From positions 248,001-312,000 of the forward strand of contig JAJUFC010000001.1 of the NCBI GenBank assembly GCA_029263855.1: 64,000 nt of DNA, given 5' to 3'. The position numbers and the translations under genes were made by a program. The stretch comes from Candidatus Thermochlorobacteriaceae bacterium (GTDB lineage Bacteria > Bacteroidota > Chlorobiia > Chlorobiales > Thermochlorobacteraceae). Shown here piece after piece: positions 16,840 to 26,231 of the stretch. Each line of letters starts with the position of its first letter. Positions within the stretch are counted from its first letter, which is position 1. The notes beneath the pieces were generated by a model. It had not been told where the DNA came from. It did not search any database and saw only the letters and a list, made by a program, of their open reading frames with translations.

Positions 16840-19800
16840 ATGAAACAAATTCTTACGCTTATCGGACTGCTGAATTTTATCGTAACTCTTGCGCTGGGTC
16901 AAGATATGAAGCAACAGCCATTGAAAGACGCGCTCAATCCCGACGGCACCTTGAAAGTCGGCGTGGAAGGCTCGTTTAATGCAGACGGGTTTGCGATGAA
17001 CTACGGCGCAAACGGCGAGCCGATTTTCCAATCCCTCGAAACATCTTCTACAACGCCATTCAGTTGGCAGGGCTTCGGTCAATCTGGTTCTCCAAACAAT
17101 GTGGTGCGCGCGATTGTCATAAGCGGCAGTGATATGTATGTGGGTGGTTCTTTCGTTGATTTAGGAGGGAATCCAAGCGCGGATTACATCGCGCGGTGGG
17201 ACGGGACGAGTTGGAACGCGCTCGGCACAGGATTGAATAGCGCAGTATTGACAATTAGATTGAACGGTGGCGATTTGTATGTCGGAGGCAATTTTACCGA
17301 CGCAGGCGGAAATCCAAGCGCGGATTACATCGCGCGATGGGACGGCACGAGTTGGAACGCGCTTGGCACAGGATTGAATAGCACGGTATTTGCCATTATG
17401 GTGAACAGCAACGATGTCTATGCAGGCGGTTCTTTCGTCAATGCAGGTGGCAATCTTGATGCGGATAGAATCGCGCGGTGGGACGGCACAAGCTGGAACG
17501 CGCTCGGCACAGGGCTGGGCGCAACGGTATATACGATTGTGATGAGCGGCAACGACATCTATGTGGGAGGTAATTTTACCGACGCAGGCGGAAATACAAG
17601 CGCGGACAGAATTGCGCGGTGGGACGGGACGAGTTGGAACGCGCTCGGCACGGGATTGAGCAACGTGGTCAACGTCATTGCGATAAGCGGAAACAATGTA
17701 TATGTCGGAGGCACTTTTACCGACGCAGGCGGAAATACAAGCGCGGATAGAATTGCGCGGTGGGACGGCACAAGCTGGAACGCGCTCGGCACGGGATTAA
17801 ACGGCAGTACGAATTCTATATATATCAATGGAAGCGATGTATATGTCGGCGGACTTTTCACTGCGGCAGGTGGCAATCCCAATGCGAGTCGGATTGCGCG
17901 GTGGGACGGGACGAGTTGGAACGCGCTCGGCACGGGATTGAACAACATAGTCAGCGTGATTGTGGTGAGCGGCGGCGATGTCTATGTTGGTGGTTTTTTT
18001 ACTGATGCGGGGGGCAACGTGAATGTGGATTATATGGCGCGATGGGACGGGACGAATTGGAACCCGCTTGGCGCAGGACTAAACAACGCAGTTCGCGCGA
18101 TTGCGGTGAGCGGCAGCGATGTGTATGTCGGAGGTGATTTCATTGACGCGGGCGGAAATCCGAACGCCGATAGAATCGCGCGGTGGGACGGAGCGAGTTG
18201 GAATGCGCTCGGCACGGGATTAACGGGCATTGTTTATGCGTTGGCAGTGAGCGGTAGCGACGTATATGTCGGAGGCACTTTTACCGACGCAGGCGGAAAT
18301 CCAAGCGCGGATAGAATTGCGCGGTGGGACGGCGCGAATTGGAACTCGCTCAGCACAGGATTGAATGGCGGCGTGTATGCATTGGCAGTGAGCGGCGGCG
18401 ATGTCTATGTTGGTGGTTTTTTTACCGATGCGGGGGGCAACCCGAGCGCGGATTTCATTGCTCGATGGAACGGGACAAGTTGGAACGCGCTCGGCGCAGG
18501 ATTGAATGGCGATGTGTATGCGTTGGCAGTGAGCGGTAGCGATGTGTATGTCGGGGGCAATTTCGTCGACGCAGGGGGCAATCTAGATGCGGATAGAATC
18601 GCGCGGTGGGACGGAGCGAGTTGGAACGCGCTTGGCATAGGACTGAACAATCAAGTGTTCGCTGTCGCCGTGAGCGGCAACGATGTCTATGTCGGAGGAT
18701 TGTTCCTAAATGCAGGAGGCAATCCAGATGCGGATAGAATCGCCCGATGGAATGGCACGAGTTGGAACGCGCTTGGCACAGGTTTGAATAATGGGGTTTA
18801 TACATTTGCGATAAGCGGTAGCGATGTGTATGTCGGAGGTGATTTTACGAATGCAGGGGGTAATCCAAATGCAAATAGAATCGCGCGGTGGGACGGGACG
18901 AGTTGGAACGCGCTTGGCACTGGGGTGAACAGCTCTGCGCTCAGGATTGCCATAAGCGGAAGCGATGCGTATGTCGGCGGCATTTTCTCGCGAGCTGGAG
19001 AAGTTTGGACCTCTAATTTTGCCAAGTGGATTGGGGCATATACCGACGCGCCAATCGCCGCGCAGCAACGCAATGTGCGTCAGGGCGCGGGACTTGCCTC
19101 ATTCAACTTTGGAAGCGCGCAGACGGCTGTTCGCATCTCAATCAGCGCGGGCGGAAACGGCGTGTTTAACGTATTTCGTTTTGCCAAACCGCCCATTGAG
19201 TTGGGCGCGCTTTCAAGCGCGGTCAAGCCGTATCGCTTTGTCGTTCAGCAATTGGGCTTGGGCGCGAGCGTTACGGGCGAACTGCGCGTGAGCCTATCGT
19301 TTTTGGCGAACAACGGCATTGCCACGCCCGCAAATGCAATTATTTATCAACGCTCCAACATTGGCAGTGGCGGCTTTACGCCGCTTGTAACCACATTTGA
19401 CAACACCACCAACGAACTCGTCGCGCCCATTTCAGCCTTCGGCGAGTTTGCGGTGGCGGAACTCGCGCCTCCGGAGACGGCAACGCTGACGACGGTTACA
19501 ACGGACGGCTTTACGCTCTCGTGGGAGGAGGTGTTCCCAGAATACCGCGTTGTGTTCAAAAGCGGCTCATCGCCCATCAGTCCGACCGACGGAACGATTA
19601 TTTTGAACGGCGCGGGAAACAGTGCGACCGCGACTGGTTTATCAAGCAACACAGCGTATTTCGCGGCGGTGTATGCGAAGAAGAACGGAGCAAGCGTCTT
19701 TTCATCAACAGCAAAAATTCAAAGCGTCGCTACGCTCTCGACGATACCTGAACAAGTGTTCGTTCTTGCCTTTGCGGCGGGCGAGACGGGCGAAAAAGTC

Positions 19801-20820
19801 GCGGGCGGCACGGGCATCGCCATTCGCGTAACGACGCCCTCCACAACCGATGGCGCAATTACCGTAACGCGCAACCAAAGTCCTGCGGGCAATTTGGGCT
19901 TGCCGCTTTCCGCGCTCACGGCATCGGGCGGAAGCGTTACGGCGGATATTGTTTCAAGCCGATGGTATTCGGTTCAAGCAAGCGGGCTGGCGAATTATCG
20001 CTACGCAGTGGATTTTGACCTCACCGCATTGCAAGGCGTGAATAACCAGCGCACGCTGACTTTGCTTAAACGCGCGAACAGTTCGAGCGCGTGGGGCGCG
20101 GCGGCAAATCGGCATCGCGTCAGCGGCGCAACGCCCTCGCCAAACGATTCGGCGATTTCATCGCCGCGCGCAGGACATCTCTTGGTGGAAGGCTTGCGCG
20201 ACGGCGGAGAATTTGGCTTCGGCGCGAATAGCGGGGATAATCCGCTTCCCGTGATGATTGTGGCGTTTGATGGCAATCCGCTTGCGCAAGGCATTCGGCT
20301 GAATTGGGTTACGGCATCGGAAGTGGATAATGCGGGCTTCGTGGTGCTCAGAGACGGCGTAGAAATTGCGTCGTTTTCAAACAGCGACGCATTGCGCGGA
20401 CGCGGCACAACCACTGAAATGAGCCGATATGAATTCATCGACGGAACGGCGCAAAAGGAAACGGAATATGTCTATAAACTGCGAAGCGTGGATTTGGGCG
20501 GATTCCTTCACGAATACGAGCGAACGGTTCGAATGGGTTTATTTGATTATCGGTTGTCTCAAAATTACCCCAACCCATTCAACCCTGTAACGACCATTGA
20601 ATTTACAATGCGCAACAACGCGAAGGCGAAACTACAAATCTTTGACGTGTTAGGGCGCGTCGTAAAAAGCGAACTCCTCGATGGAAAAGTCGGAATGAAC
20701 CGTTATGTCTTTAACGGCGCGGGGTTGGCGAGCGGGGTGTATTTCTATCGCATTGAGGCGGGTGGCGGCGTTGGTGAGGCGTCGTTTGTTGCAACGAAGA
20801 AAATGCTTTTGGTGAAATAG
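16840..20820 (+). CDS. Secreted beta-propeller-like repeat protein with T9SS sorting domain
   Basis: 1326 aa from the ATG at 16840, which gives a normal signal peptide (MKQILTLIGLLNFIVTLALG); an upstream in-frame ATG at 16789 would spoil it. Residues about 86-696 are thirteen tandem 47-residue repeats plus a degenerate fourteenth, each with the pattern VYALAVSGSDVYVGGTFTDAGGN.....RIARWDGTSWNALGTGL. The YVGGxF and ARWDG blades suggest one or two beta-propellers. After them come a fibronectin III-like segment (TVTTDGFTLSWEE) and the type A sorting domain LSQNYPNPFNP...GVYFYRIE...KKMLLVK at the C-terminus, which directs export through the type IX secretion system and usually surface attachment. 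The function is unknown; adhesion or carbohydrate binding are possible. It follows the TPR-kinase-AraC regulator after a terminator. Confidence 0.92.
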   Translation: MKQILTLIGLLNFIVTLALGQDMKQQPLKDALNPDGTLKVGVEGSFNADGFAMNYGANGEPIFQSLETSSTTPFSWQGFGQSGSPNNVVRAIVISGSDMYVGGSFVDLGGNPSADYIARWDGTSWNALGTGLNSAVLTIRLNGGDLYVGGNFTDAGGNPSADYIARWDGTSWNALGTGLNSTVFAIMVNSNDVYAGGSFVNAGGNLDADRIARWDGTSWNALGTGLGATVYTIVMSGNDIYVGGNFTDAGGNTSADRIARWDGTSWNALGTGLSNVVNVIAISGNNVYVGGTFTDAGGNTSADRIARWDGTSWNALGTGLNGSTNSIYINGSDVYVGGLFTAAGGNPNASRIARWDGTSWNALGTGLNNIVSVIVVSGGDVYVGGFFTDAGGNVNVDYMARWDGTNWNPLGAGLNNAVRAIAVSGSDVYVGGDFIDAGGNPNADRIARWDGASWNALGTGLTGIVYALAVSGSDVYVGGTFTDAGGNPSADRIARWDGANWNSLSTGLNGGVYALAVSGGDVYVGGFFTDAGGNPSADFIARWNGTSWNALGAGLNGDVYALAVSGSDVYVGGNFVDAGGNLDADRIARWDGASWNALGIGLNNQVFAVAVSGNDVYVGGLFLNAGGNPDADRIARWNGTSWNALGTGLNNGVYTFAISGSDVYVGGDFTNAGGNPNANRIARWDGTSWNALGTGVNSSALRIAISGSDAYVGGIFSRAGEVWTSNFAKWIGAYTDAPIAAQQRNVRQGAGLASFNFGSAQTAVRISISAGGNGVFNVFRFAKPPIELGALSSAVKPYRFVVQQLGLGASVTGELRVSLSFLANNGIATPANAIIYQRSNIGSGGFTPLVTTFDNTTNELVAPISAFGEFAVAELAPPETATLTTVTTDGFTLSWEEVFPEYRVVFKSGSSPISPTDGTIILNGAGNSATATGLSSNTAYFAAVYAKKNGASVFSSTAKIQSVATLSTIPEQVFVLAFAAGETGEKVAGGTGIAIRVTTPSTTDGAITVTRNQSPAGNLGLPLSALTASGGSVTADIVSSRWYSVQASGLANYRYAVDFDLTALQGVNNQRTLTLLKRANSSSAWGAAANRHRVSGATPSPNDSAISSPRAGHLLVEGLRDGGEFGFGANSGDNPLPVMIVAFDGNPLAQGIRLNWVTASEVDNAGFVVLRDGVEIASFSNSDALRGRGTTTEMSRYEFIDGTAQKETEYVYKLRSVDLGGFLHEYERTVRMGLFDYRLSQNYPNPFNPVTTIEFTMRNNAKAKLQIFDVLGRVVKSELLDGKVGMNRYVFNGAGLASGVYFYRIEAGGGVGEASFVATKKMLLVK
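17095..19035 (+). repeat. Tandem array of 141-bp coding repeats
   Basis: Thirteen units of exactly 141 bp run from 17095 to 18927 with no length change, followed by a shorter diverged unit to 19035. Conservation extends to the DNA: long stretches around the ARWDGTSWNALGTGL codons are nearly identical between units, while the first ten codons of each unit vary. This suggests recent duplication or gene conversion. Confidence 0.95.
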
Positions 20821-20879
20821 CGAAAGCGCAAGCAATCGCTGAATGCGGAACGCGCCGTATTTTCAGAAAAAAAATTCAA

Positions 20880-21737
20880 ATGACGGCGCGAAACAAAAGC
20901 GTTCTCTTCATTTTCCTTGCGGCAGTTCTTTGGTCGACGGGCGGTGTGTTTATCAAAGCCACATTGCTCGATGCTTTTCAAACCTCGTTTTGGCGGTCGC
21001 TCTTTGCGAGCCTTGCAATTCTGATGTTGATTCGTCCCAAAAAACTCTTGTTGGATTCCACAACCCTTATCGCGTCGATAGCCTACATGGCGACGCTGAT
21101 TTTATTCGTGCTTGGCACAAAACTCACCACAGCGGCAAATGCGATTCTGCTTCAATACACTGCGCCGATTTACATTCTCGTGCTTGCGCATTTTATTCTC
21201 GATGAAAAAATGATGCGCATCGGCGTGATTACGGTGGCATTATGCGTTGTAGGCATGGCAACTTTCTTCTTGGATAAACTTTCGCCCGAAGGCGTCGTTG
21301 GAAATCTCTCTGCGCTCTGTTCAGGAATCGCGTTTGCATTGATGACCGTCTTCCTTCGCAAGAACAAAGGCGGCGAGCCTGTGAGCGCGATTCTTTTAGG
21401 CAATGTGTGGATTGTTGCAAGTTGCGGCGCAATTATCCTTGTTCAACATCAAACGCTCGAAGCCTTTCGGCTCACGCCGCAAGACGCACTCATGACGGGC
21501 TATCTCGGCATGTTTCAGATAGCCATTCCCTATATCTTATTCGTTCAGGCAATTAAACACATTCCGGCTTTGGAGGCATCGCTCTTATCGATGCTGGAGC
21601 CGATTTTGAATCCAATTTGGGTGATGCTGTTTGTGGGCGAATTTCCGTCGCTCAATGCGGTGATTGGCGGAAGCGTGATTATCGGTGCTGTCGCACTTCA
21701 AAGCATTGTGGCGGCAAGGCAAGCGGTGAGAAATTAA
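20880..21737 (+). CDS. EamA/DMT-superfamily membrane transporter
   Basis: 285 aa with about ten predicted membrane helices in two repeated halves of five, typical of the drug/metabolite transporter superfamily. The first helix (SVLFIFLAAVLWSTGGVFIK) and the fifth to ninth (LLQYTAPIYILVLAHFILDEK; EASLLSMLEPILNPIWVMLFVGE) carry the EamA pattern. Such proteins sit in the inner membrane and usually export metabolites or amino acids; the substrate cannot be inferred. The gene stands alone, 59 nt after the repeat-protein gene and ahead of a terminator shared with convergent citrate synthase. Confidence 0.9.
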   Translation: MTARNKSVLFIFLAAVLWSTGGVFIKATLLDAFQTSFWRSLFASLAILMLIRPKKLLLDSTTLIASIAYMATLILFVLGTKLTTAANAILLQYTAPIYILVLAHFILDEKMMRIGVITVALCVVGMATFFLDKLSPEGVVGNLSALCSGIAFALMTVFLRKNKGGEPVSAILLGNVWIVASCGAIILVQHQTLEAFRLTPQDALMTGYLGMFQIAIPYILFVQAIKHIPALEASLLSMLEPILNPIWVMLFVGEFPSLNAVIGGSVIIGAVALQSIVAARQAVRN

Positions 21738-21766
21738 AAAGCCCCGACGGAAACGGTCGAGGCTTT
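21738..21766. terminator. Bidirectional terminator between EamA gene and citrate synthase
   Basis: An imperfect hairpin: AAAGCC pairs with GGCTTT and CGAC with GTCG, with one internal mismatch, around the loop GGAAACG. A and T runs flank both sides. It lies right after the EamA stop and 26 nt beyond the citrate synthase stop, so it can serve both convergent genes. Confidence 0.7.
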
Positions 21767-21791
21767 GCAATTTGATAGATAAGTGAGCGGG

Positions 21792-22955
21792 TTAGGCGCG
21801 CTCTTCGAGCGGAACATACTTCAAATCGAGTTCGCCTGTGTAGTCAGCGGTTGGGCGAATCAAACGGTTGTTGGCGTATTGTTCCAAGATGTGTGCCGTC
21901 CAGCCTGCGGTGCGGCTCATCGCGAAGATGGGCGTAAAGAGGTCGAGCGAAATGCCCATCAAGTGATAGGTTGAAGCGGAGTAGAAGTCAACATTCGGAT
22001 AGAGTTTCTTTTCTTGTAAAACAAGTTCTTCAACTCTGCGCGACATATCATACCACTTCATAATGCCGGTGCGCTCGCCCATTCGTTTCGACATTTGGCG
22101 CAAGTGCGTGGCGCGCGGGTCTTCGGTTTTATAGACGCGGTGCCCGAATCCCATGATTTTTTTCTTTTCGGCGAAGGCTTTCTCGATGTAGCCATCGACG
22201 CGGCTAGGGTCGCCGATTTCTTGAAGCATGCGCATCACTTGTTCGTTTGCGCCGCCGTGAAGCGGACCTTTGAGCGCGCCAATCGCGCCTGTAACGGCAG
22301 AATACATATCGGAAAGCGTTGCCGCAATCACGCGCGCGGTGAAGGTTGAGGCGTTGAGTTCATGGTCAGCGTGAAGAATCAAACAGATGTCGAACATACG
22401 CACGATTTCGTCGTCAGGCACTTTGCCGGTGAGCATATAAAGGAAATTCGCCGCAAAAGAAAGGCTGGGGTCGGGTTGAATCAAATCTTTTTCTTTGCGA
22501 ATTCGGTCGTCGAAAGCGACAATTGTTGCCACTTGCGAGAGTAAATGAATGGCTTGGCTAATGTGTGCTTCGCGCGACATTTGCTCCGACTCTTGATAGA
22601 GCGCGAGTTCTGAAACTGCCGTTCGAAGTGCTTCCATCGGCGGCGCCGAAGTCGGAATGTTGAAAAGATGAGAAACCACTTCACGCGGAAGGCGACGATG
22701 CTGCGAAAGCTCACGACGAAACTCTCTTAACTCTTGCTTGTTCGGAAACTTGCCGAACCACAAAAGGTAAACCGTTTCTTCAAATGTCGCGCCGCCCGCA
22801 ACGATGTCGTTGATGTCGTAGCCTCGATAAACAAGCCGACCTTTTTTTCCATCGATGAAACAAATTTCAGACGTGGCGGCGACGATGTCCTCAAGACCGG
22901 CTTTTTGCTTTGCCGCCTTGCCATTTCCATTTCCGTTTGTGATGACTTCTGACAT
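21792..22955 (-). CDS. gltA: Citrate synthase
   Basis: 387 aa, close to the short (type I) bacterial citrate synthases. It condenses acetyl-CoA and oxaloacetate to citrate and CoA in the cytoplasm. Catalytic residues are visible: His233 in GPLHGGANEQ, His272 in the signature GFGHRVYKTEDPR, and Asp323 in NVDFYSAS. The 2-methylcitrate synthase branch cannot be fully excluded on sequence, but no prp genes are near. The start at 22955 has a good ribosome site (AAGGAG) and the N-terminus is Asn/Gly-rich (NGNGNGK). In a green phototroph this enzyme supports an oxidative TCA direction, in contrast with the ATP-citrate lyase of the reductive cycle. It lies downstream of the cbb3-associated TauE/SafE-like gene on the same strand (127-nt gap). 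Confidence 0.95.
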   Translation of the reverse strand: MSEVITNGNGNGKAAKQKAGLEDIVAATSEICFIDGKKGRLVYRGYDINDIVAGGATFEETVYLLWFGKFPNKQELREFRRELSQHRRLPREVVSHLFNIPTSAPPMEALRTAVSELALYQESEQMSREAHISQAIHLLSQVATIVAFDDRIRKEKDLIQPDPSLSFAANFLYMLTGKVPDDEIVRMFDICLILHADHELNASTFTARVIAATLSDMYSAVTGAIGALKGPLHGGANEQVMRMLQEIGDPSRVDGYIEKAFAEKKKIMGFGHRVYKTEDPRATHLRQMSKRMGERTGIMKWYDMSRRVEELVLQEKKLYPNVDFYSASTYHLMGISLDLFTPIFAMSRTAGWTAHILEQYANNRLIRPTADYTGELDLKYVPLEERA

Positions 22956-23082
22956 GGGATACTCCTTGAAGTTAAATTTTGAAATGAAACTACGTAGAAA
23001 GGTGATAGGCGACAGTGTTCATTTTTTTGTCGCATCATAAATGTTGGTATGAATATAAAAGAAATTTGTGAGAACTCGTTTC

Positions 23083-23781
23083 TCAAGCATGTCCGCTATG
23101 GAAAAAAGACATAACGACGAGCACTGCGCCGAGAAGCATCATCGCAACGCCTGAAATCAAATTGCCGTAGCCGCGAAGGGTGCGAAGCAGAACGCTTGAA
23201 AAAACACCTGTGAAGAAGAGCATCGGAATTGTGCCAAGTCCGAACGCGAAAAGCATCAAAAAGCCTTCTAAAAATCCGCCGCTCGAAATCGCCGTTACAA
23301 ACATTGAGTAAGTGAGAACGCACGGCAGAAATCCAAGCAACACGCCCATGACATACTTTGCCGAAAGCGATTGCGCCGACATAAACCGACCTACTGCCTG
23401 CTGAAAAAGCGAACTTGTGAAGAAGATATTTTCGGAAATAAACTGCCAACGGCGAACCGCGCCAAGCTGCATCAAACCGAAAAGAAACACCAGCACTCCT
23501 GACACAATCCCAACAAGTTGATGACTAATGCCAAAGCCAAGCGTAAGGAGCGAGAGATTGAGCATCTTGCCAACAAGTCCGCAAGCGCCACCAATGAAAC
23601 TATAAGTCGTAATGCGTCCAAAGTTGTAAAGCAAATGCGTAAGGGTTGAAAGTTGTGCAGAGGCAGGCGTTTGTGGAAAGGTCAGGCGTGATGAATAAGC
23701 AAGCACAATCGGACTGCACATACCCAAGCAGTGAAGGCTATTCAAAATGCCGAATCCGAAGAAGCCAAGAAATTCTGTCAT
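23083..23781 (-). CDS. TauE/SafE-like membrane protein of the cbb3-associated type (COG2836-like)
   Basis: 232 aa, mostly hydrophobic, with about six membrane helices. The first helix carries HCLGMC (residues 17-22), a Cys/His pair of the kind that binds copper or another metal, and a mid-protein helix carries GFLPCVLTY. Both motifs mark the sulfite-exporter-like family that commonly accompanies cbb3 oxidase genes and is thought to help metal or redox delivery during oxidase maturation. The nearby ccoSNOP-ccoI operon supports that role; the exact activity is not known. The gene is divergent from the small GDT1-type gene, with 48 nt between their starts. Confidence 0.85.
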   Translation of the reverse strand: MTEFLGFFGFGILNSLHCLGMCSPIVLAYSSRLTFPQTPASAQLSTLTHLLYNFGRITTYSFIGGACGLVGKMLNLSLLTLGFGISHQLVGIVSGVLVFLFGLMQLGAVRRWQFISENIFFTSSLFQQAVGRFMSAQSLSAKYVMGVLLGFLPCVLTYSMFVTAISSGGFLEGFLMLFAFGLGTIPMLFFTGVFSSVLLRTLRGYGNLISGVAMMLLGAVLVVMSFFHSGHA

Positions 23782-23829
23782 CGCGCGTTAATTTGCTATT
23801 CAACATCAGTTTAACAAAAATCCATTCAC

Positions 23830-24108
23830 ATGTCATTTTGGAGTCTCTTTTCAACCGTATTTGTTACGGTATTTCTCGCTGAAATCGGCGACAAAACACA
23901 ACTTGCCACGATGCTTTTTGCTACAAAGGAAGAAAGCAATAAGTGGGCGATTTTTCTCGGTTCGGCGGTTGCGTTAGTGCTTGCGGCAGGAATGGGCGTG
24001 CTGGTTGGCGAGCAACTTGGAAAATGGATTTCGCCGAAAACGCTGAAATGGATTGCGGGCGCGGGCTTCGTCGTCATTGGAATTTGGACAATCGTATCGG
24101 GAGATTAG
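23830..24108 (+). CDS. Small GDT1/TMEM165 (UPF0016) family cation transporter
   Basis: 92 aa with three hydrophobic segments. It holds the family motif E-x-G-D-K-T (LAEIGDKTQLATML) once. Full-length GDT1/MneA-type Mn2+ or Ca2+ transporters have two copies; single-domain versions are thought to pair as dimers. Metal export from the cytoplasm is the family role. The stop codon interleaves with that of the convergent ATPase gene: TAG on this strand and TAA on the other share the tetranucleotide TTAG at 24105-24108. It sits inside the cbb3 maturation neighbourhood but on the opposite strand. Confidence 0.88.
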   Translation: MSFWSLFSTVFVTVFLAEIGDKTQLATMLFATKEESNKWAIFLGSAVALVLAAGMGVLVGEQLGKWISPKTLKWIAGAGFVVIGIWTIVSGD

Positions 24109-26231
24109 CGAAGCAACGATTCTGCGGCAAGTTCGGGAATTGCCGTTGAAGTGGCGCGGGCTAATCTGGAAAGCGATGAATTTGTCTTCAAGAGCGAAAG
24201 CGAATTGAGCGTAACCATTGCCGAAGATGCGGTCATAATCGCAATCGCCCAAAGTGGTGTCAAGAATCCAAATGCCGCAAGCGCAATTCCAATCGTGTTG
24301 TAACTAATTGCCCAAACAAGGTTCAGCACCACTTTGCGCTTTGCAGTTTTAGCGAACGAAATCATTTCCGAAATCATCAAGAGGTTTGAGTGAAAGAGCG
24401 TGAAATCCGCCGTTGTTTTGGCTTGATTCGCGCCTTGAAACATCGCGATTGAGGTTGTGGCTGTGGTCATGGCTTCTAAATCGTTGATGCCGTCGCCCAC
24501 AAAAACGCTTGCGCCAAATCGCGTTTCGTATTGCTTGACGAACGACGCTTTTTGTTCAGGCGAAAGCGCGTTGTGATAATCACACGAAAGGAAATCGGGC
24601 TTCGGCGAAGAATCGCCTGTTAGGACAGCGACTTTCAAGCCAAGTGATTGAAGGGCTGAAATCGCTTGTGGCACTTGTGCTTTTGGCTCGTGTTCAAGCG
24701 TGAAGATGAGTTTCAAATTGCCGTCGATGAACAAGCCGAGTTGATTGGGTTGTAAATGAGAAGCAGAAGCATGATGCGCGTTAAAAAGTGCAAGTGAGAG
24801 CGTCTCGCCGTTCAGAATCGCCGAACCTTCAACGCCAATGCCTTGAAGCACGCGCGTTGTGAGAAGCAAAGCAGGCGAGTGGTGGTTCGCTGGTGCGTAG
24901 TTACGAAAGGCTTGTGCGATGGGGTGCTCGTGTTCAGATTCAAGCGCGATGGCAAGCGAAAGGCACTGTTGATATTCGAATTCGGAAAGCGGCAATGCAG
25001 GCGTAGTGCGCGAAATCGTGATGCCGTCAGTAAGCGTGCCGGTTTTGTCGAGGAGAACTGTTTTAACGGAGGCAAGTTTTTCAATCGCCGTGCCGCAGCC
25101 AGAAACGGTAACGCCTGCTTGTTCCAATCGGTAAATCGCAAGCCAGAAGGCAATCGGCGTGGCTATCGCAAGTCCGCACGGACAACTAATCAGCAACACC
25201 GAAAGCGCGTTGAGTAAAGCCCTATCCAACGAGAAATTTAACAAGTCATAAATAAAGGTGGCAGAGGCAACCGAGAGGGCAATCCCGAGAAGGAGGCTTG
25301 CGCCTTTTTCTGCCAAGCGTTCAAATGAACTTTGTTTGGCTTTGAGTTCGAGTACGCGCTTAAAGTAGCGATTGAGCGAGGAATCGCTGTATGGCGATGT
25401 CGCTTGAAATTGCGCCGTGCCGCCTTGCCAGATTGCACCGGCTTTCACTTCGTCGCCCGCTTGCTTAAAGACGGGCAACGGCTCACCTGTCAAGTGCGAT
25501 TCGTCAAAGTCGCCAAAGCCGCTGATTAGAACAGCGTCGACAGGCAGTGGCGAATGTGCATCAACTTCAAAACGGTCGCCAATCGCAATTTCTTCGGCAG
25601 TGGTGCGCCATCGCCGTCCGTTCGGTAAAATTTTGATAACGGAAACGCTATCGCTTGAAGTCCATGCCGAAAGTGCATGTGAGAGTTTAAGTTTGAAATG
25701 TGCGTCAATCGTGAGGCTAATCACATAAAGCGTGAGTGCCATAGCGGCAGTCTCGAAATAAAAGTGCGTGAAGTCGCCGCGAAAGAAGTTCCACGATGAA
25801 ATCAAAAACGCCGCCATTGTTCCAACAAAGACAAGCGTGGCAATGCTAAGCGAACGCTTACGAAACTCTTGCGACATCGCGCGCAGAAATTCTTTTGAAA
25901 GCAACGCAAACACCACAAGCGTCAGCACGAAACTGGCGATGGAAAGTGCCGTCGGTGCGTTTTCTTGCTCTTGATAAATCGTTGCGCTCAAAAGCGTGAT
26001 GAACATCGAGAGAATGAACGCTAAAATCACGCGAAAGAGGTGCGGGGGAAGCGCGTTTTCGGAGTGCGGCGACTCTTTGAGAATCGTTGCCGCCATTTCG
26101 CAACCGCAACAGCAGTAAGCAGGGTCGGGAATATTTTTCCCATAAACAGGTAAGCCACAGTGAGCGCAAGTGGTTACCGAGTGCGGTTCATTTTTTCGCT
26201 CCGCTGGCGAGTTGAGGTTTGAACACGTCAT
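24105..26231 (-). CDS. ccoI: Copper-transporting P1B-ATPase for cbb3 oxidase assembly (CcoI/FixI)
   Basis: About 708 aa from the ATG at 26231, overlapping the end of ccoP by 44 nt; a longer frame extends to 26357 but has no family-like residues there. It begins with a Cys-rich CAHCGLPV...CCCGCEM metal-binding segment typical of FixI/CcoI, but goes almost directly into the first membrane helix, so the usual HMA (GMxCxxC) domain is missing. Core motifs are all present: the phosphatase loop LTGEP, the membrane copper site SCPCGLAIATP, the phosphorylated Asp in DKTGT, EHEHPIAQ, and GDGINDLEAM. The protein pumps Cu(I) across the inner membrane for insertion into the CcoN CuB site. It is the last gene of the cco operon. 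Confidence 0.93.
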   Translation of the reverse strand: MTCSNLNSPAERKNEPHSVTTCAHCGLPVYGKNIPDPAYCCCGCEMAATILKESPHSENALPPHLFRVILAFILSMFITLLSATIYQEQENAPTALSIASFVLTLVVFALLSKEFLRAMSQEFRKRSLSIATLVFVGTMAAFLISSWNFFRGDFTHFYFETAAMALTLYVISLTIDAHFKLKLSHALSAWTSSDSVSVIKILPNGRRWRTTAEEIAIGDRFEVDAHSPLPVDAVLISGFGDFDESHLTGEPLPVFKQAGDEVKAGAIWQGGTAQFQATSPYSDSSLNRYFKRVLELKAKQSSFERLAEKGASLLLGIALSVASATFIYDLLNFSLDRALLNALSVLLISCPCGLAIATPIAFWLAIYRLEQAGVTVSGCGTAIEKLASVKTVLLDKTGTLTDGITISRTTPALPLSEFEYQQCLSLAIALESEHEHPIAQAFRNYAPANHHSPALLLTTRVLQGIGVEGSAILNGETLSLALFNAHHASASHLQPNQLGLFIDGNLKLIFTLEHEPKAQVPQAISALQSLGLKVAVLTGDSSPKPDFLSCDYHNALSPEQKASFVKQYETRFGASVFVGDGINDLEAMTTATTSIAMFQGANQAKTTADFTLFHSNLLMISEMISFAKTAKRKVVLNLVWAISYNTIGIALAAFGFLTPLWAIAIMTASSAMVTLNSLSLLKTNSSLSRLARATSTAIPELAAESLLR

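Noticed and set aside
17095-19035. Regularly spaced repeats resembling a CRISPR array
   Set aside because: Units are 141 bp, in frame, and translate to a 47-residue repeat in a secreted protein; there are no short palindromic repeats with unique spacers and no cas genes.
23009-23033. GCGACA/TGTCGC inverted repeat between the TauE-like gene and citrate synthase
   Set aside because: Only 6 bp, with the T-run inside the loop; not a convincing terminator or operator.
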